Positions 62,541 through 64,000 of a DNA stretch of 64,000 nucleotides are shown here, in pieces; the stretch's first letter is position 1, and every line of letters starts with the position of its first letter. The DNA comes from Actinoplanes sp. TBRC 11911 (GTDB lineage: Bacteria; Actinomycetota; Actinomycetes; Mycobacteriales; Micromonosporaceae): NCBI RefSeq assembly GCF_012933445.1, contig NZ_JABBNC010000032.1, forward strand, positions 58,234-122,233. Direction: 5' to 3'. The translations under genes and the position numbers were made by a program. The notes below the pieces were generated by a model that did no database searches, had not been told where the DNA came from, and worked only from the letters and a program-made list of their open reading frames with translations.

Positions 62541-63341
62541 ATGGCTTTTGAGGACGCACGTCCGCGCTTGGTGGCGATGGCCCATCGCATGCTCGGTTCG
62601 GCGACCGAGGCCGAGGACGCGGTGCAGGAGGCGTGGCTGCGTTACAACCGCGTCGACGGCGCCGACATCCAGAACGAGGACGCCTGGCTGACCACTGTGG
62701 TCGGCCGGATCTGCCTGGACATGCTGCGCTCCCGCAGCTCCCGGCGCGAGGAGGAGTTCACCGTCGAGCCGTCGTCACCCGCCGCCGGCCCGGAGCAGCA
62801 GGCGCTGCTGGCCGACTCGGTCGGCGTGGCGCTCGTGGTGGTCCTGGAGACGCTCTCCCCGGCCGAACGCCTGGCCTTCGTCCTGCACGATCTGTTCGCC
62901 GTCTCGTTCGACGAGATAGCCCCCATCCTGGACCGTTCCCCGGAGGCCACCCGCCAGCTCGCCAGCCGCGCCCGGCGCCGGGTCCGCCAGACACCGGCCG
63001 CCGAGGGCCGGGCCGACCGCCGCATCGTCGACGCGTTCCTGACCGCGGCCCGCGGCGGCGAGCTGGAGACGTTGGTGACGCTGCTGGACCCGGAGGTCAG
63101 CATCCGGGTGGACGGCCGCGCGCAGGAGGGCGGCTCGGACCGGGTGGCGCACTTCTTCTCGGGGCGTGCCCAGGCGGCCCGCCCGGCCCTGGTCGACGGC
63201 CAGGTCGGCGTGCTGGTGGCGGTGGCCGGCGAGACAAAGGCGATCCTGCGGGTGAGCATCGACCACGAGCAGATCACCCAGATCGAGGCGATCACCGACC
63301 CCGCGGTGCTGGCCACCATCGCGGTGGTCCCGCTCCCGTAG
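62541..63341 (+). CDS. ECF41-type RNA polymerase sigma factor
   Basis: 266 residues from ATG 62541 (GGGGGATG upstream). Region 2 (about 1-65, ARPRLVAMAHRMLGSATEAEDAVQEAWLRY) and region 4 (about 100-155, LETLSPAERLAFVLHDLFAVSFDEIAPILDRSPEATRQLASRARRRV) are complete. A C-terminal SnoaL-like domain (about 170-260, DAFLTAARGGELETLVTLLDPEV) replaces an anti-sigma factor as control element, as in the ECF41/SigJ group. Activates its divergent AhpD-like neighbour (inference). Confidence 0.93.
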   Translation: MAFEDARPRLVAMAHRMLGSATEAEDAVQEAWLRYNRVDGADIQNEDAWLTTVVGRICLDMLRSRSSRREEEFTVEPSSPAAGPEQQALLADSVGVALVVVLETLSPAERLAFVLHDLFAVSFDEIAPILDRSPEATRQLASRARRRVRQTPAAEGRADRRIVDAFLTAARGGELETLVTLLDPEVSIRVDGRAQEGGSDRVAHFFSGRAQAARPALVDGQVGVLVAVAGETKAILRVSIDHEQITQIEAITDPAVLATIAVVPLP

Positions 63342-63420
63342 TCAGAGAGAAAGCACGATGCGGGCGCGTGGCCTCACCGGTTGCCGGGCGCTGCCACGCG
63401 CCGGCCAGCGCGCGCCCGCG

Positions 63421-63600
63421 TCAGCCACCGCCCACGCGTCAGCCACCGCCCACGCATTGGCCACCGCGCAGGCGTCAGCCACCGCGCAGGCGTCAGCCAC
63501 CGCCCACGCATCAGCCACCGCGCAGGCGTCAGCCACCGCCCACGCATCAGCCACCGCCCACGCATCAGCCACCGCCCACGCATCAGCCACCGCCCACGCG
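63421..63600. repeat. 18-bp tandem repeat array, ten units
   Basis: Units of TCAGCCACCGCCCACGCG and near-variants (C/G changes at two positions) follow each other without gaps from 63421 to 63600, with a decayed eleventh unit. Frames open by composition (SATAHA or ADAWAV peptides) are judged non-coding because there is no clear start and no domain. It lies 80 bp after the sigma gene and about 160 bp before element copy D. Nothing else is seen between 63341 and 63421. Confidence 0.82.
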
Positions 63601-63757
63601 TCGGCCAGTGTGTCGCACCTCGTGCTCCACCGTCACGCGGACCTGGGCGGGGTCCGCTTCGACGCTGGCGCTCCGGTGTTGCGGCCGCGGCGAGCAGGTG
63701 CGAGCTGGCGCCCATGCGCCTCGCCGCTCGCCCTCTCCTTAGCCCGCGCCACCTCCT

Positions 63758-64000
63758 CATATACGACATTTCGCTTATCTGGCCGGGTCGGCTGAGGCTG
63801 CTGGACGGCCGGGCTCGGCGCGCGGCTACGTAGCGCTTCCATTGTTTGGGACGGGCGACCACTTGCTGAGACCTGCGACCACATCGTGGGCGAGCGTCCG
63901 GAACGTGGGATATCCGTCCATTGTAGAGCGCGCTTTTGTCAGCCAATGCGCCGTTCGCCCGGCGGGCTTTTCCGGCCAGAGGTGAACCTTGGAGAGTTCG
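63758..64000 (+). repeat. Dispersed intergenic hairpin element, copy D (cut by window edge)
   Basis: This begins with CATATACGACATTTCG and GGCCGGGTCGGCTGAGGCTG, both matching copy C. GCGACCACATCGTGGGC, GTCCATTGTAGAG (63916-63928), GCGCTTTTGTCAGCC and CGGCGGGCTTTTCCGGCC follow in the same order. The left hairpin arm ACCTTGGAGAGTT is at 63986-63998, and the window ends in the loop. From copies B and C the full element should extend about 45 bp past the edge. No gene is seen from 63600 to 64000. Confidence 0.85.

Noticed and set aside
63358..63795. ORF encoding SATAHA hexapeptide repeats
   Set aside because: It is an 18-bp tandem repeat; the opposite strand is equally open, there is no ribosome binding site worth naming and no flanking domain.

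Overview
The window is very GC-rich, densely coded DNA with many GTG starts and 1-4 base stop/start overlaps. It looks like a chromosomal segment of a filamentous actinobacterium, most likely Micromonosporaceae (an Actinoplanes-like genus). That placement is inferred from the gene content: a chemoreceptor, roadblock/DUF4388 cassettes, class F sortase, an ECF41-type sigma factor, and a housekeeping gene order resembling the mycobacterial dnaG-dgt ... glyS-smtB-zur-uppS-recO-era-corC-ybeY-phoH-rsmE region. No rRNA, tRNA, phage, insertion sequence or CRISPR was recognised.

Layout. 1-2.4 kb: 3' part of a sugar ABC ATPase and its ROK regulator with a candidate operator. 2.4-7.2 kb: YihY-type membrane protein, then dgt-dnaG-small protein. 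7.2-12.4 kb: a chemoreceptor, a VOC protein and five genes alternating DUF4388 and Roadblock/LC7 proteins, closed by a strong terminator. 12.4-13.8 kb: repeat-rich non-coding DNA. 13.8-20.8 kb: DUF2786, MFS (possible nonsense codon at its 5' end), dus, Abi-like, XdhC-domain, glyS and small genes. 20.8-24.4 kb: zinc unit (Zur box, znuA-znuC-znuB, smtB, zur). 26.4-29.4 kb: TPP riboswitch followed by ykoE-ykoD-ykoC. 29.5-34.1 kb: Tat-exported PHP protein and several enzymes. 34-35.6 kb: repeat-rich DNA around a small thiamine-binding-family gene. 35.6-47.4 kb: HAD, uppS-recO, lipoprotein, acyltransferase, era-cdd-like-corC-ybeY-phoH (phoH split by a class 3-type intein), beta-lactamase-fold hydrolase and HIT. 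47.4-51.4 kb: SDR, GH3, dienelactone hydrolase. 51.4-52.4 kb: repeat-rich DNA. 52.4-58.8 kb: asymmetric heterodimeric ABC exporter, divergent GNAT-like gene, rsmE, Ser/Thr kinase. 58.9-62 kb: duplicated-domain secreted protein, class F sortase, VWA-like membrane protein. 62-63.3 kb: AhpD-like protein and divergent ECF41 sigma factor. 63.3-64 kb: repeats.

The most unusual signal is between genes. A roughly 290-bp element recurs near 13, 34.6, 52.2 and 63.9 kb. It carries a conserved hairpin (arms ACCTTGGAGAGTT / AACTCTCCAAGGT with a conserved loop), an upstream mini-palindrome of the form GTCCAT..TGGAC, and a conserved far end. Each copy lies beside a different tandem-repeat array (30, 6-19, 62 and 18 bp units). 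Nearby, two genes have had their 3' coding tails duplicated in frame downstream of their stop codons (39-bp and 60-bp periods). I do not recognise this element family.
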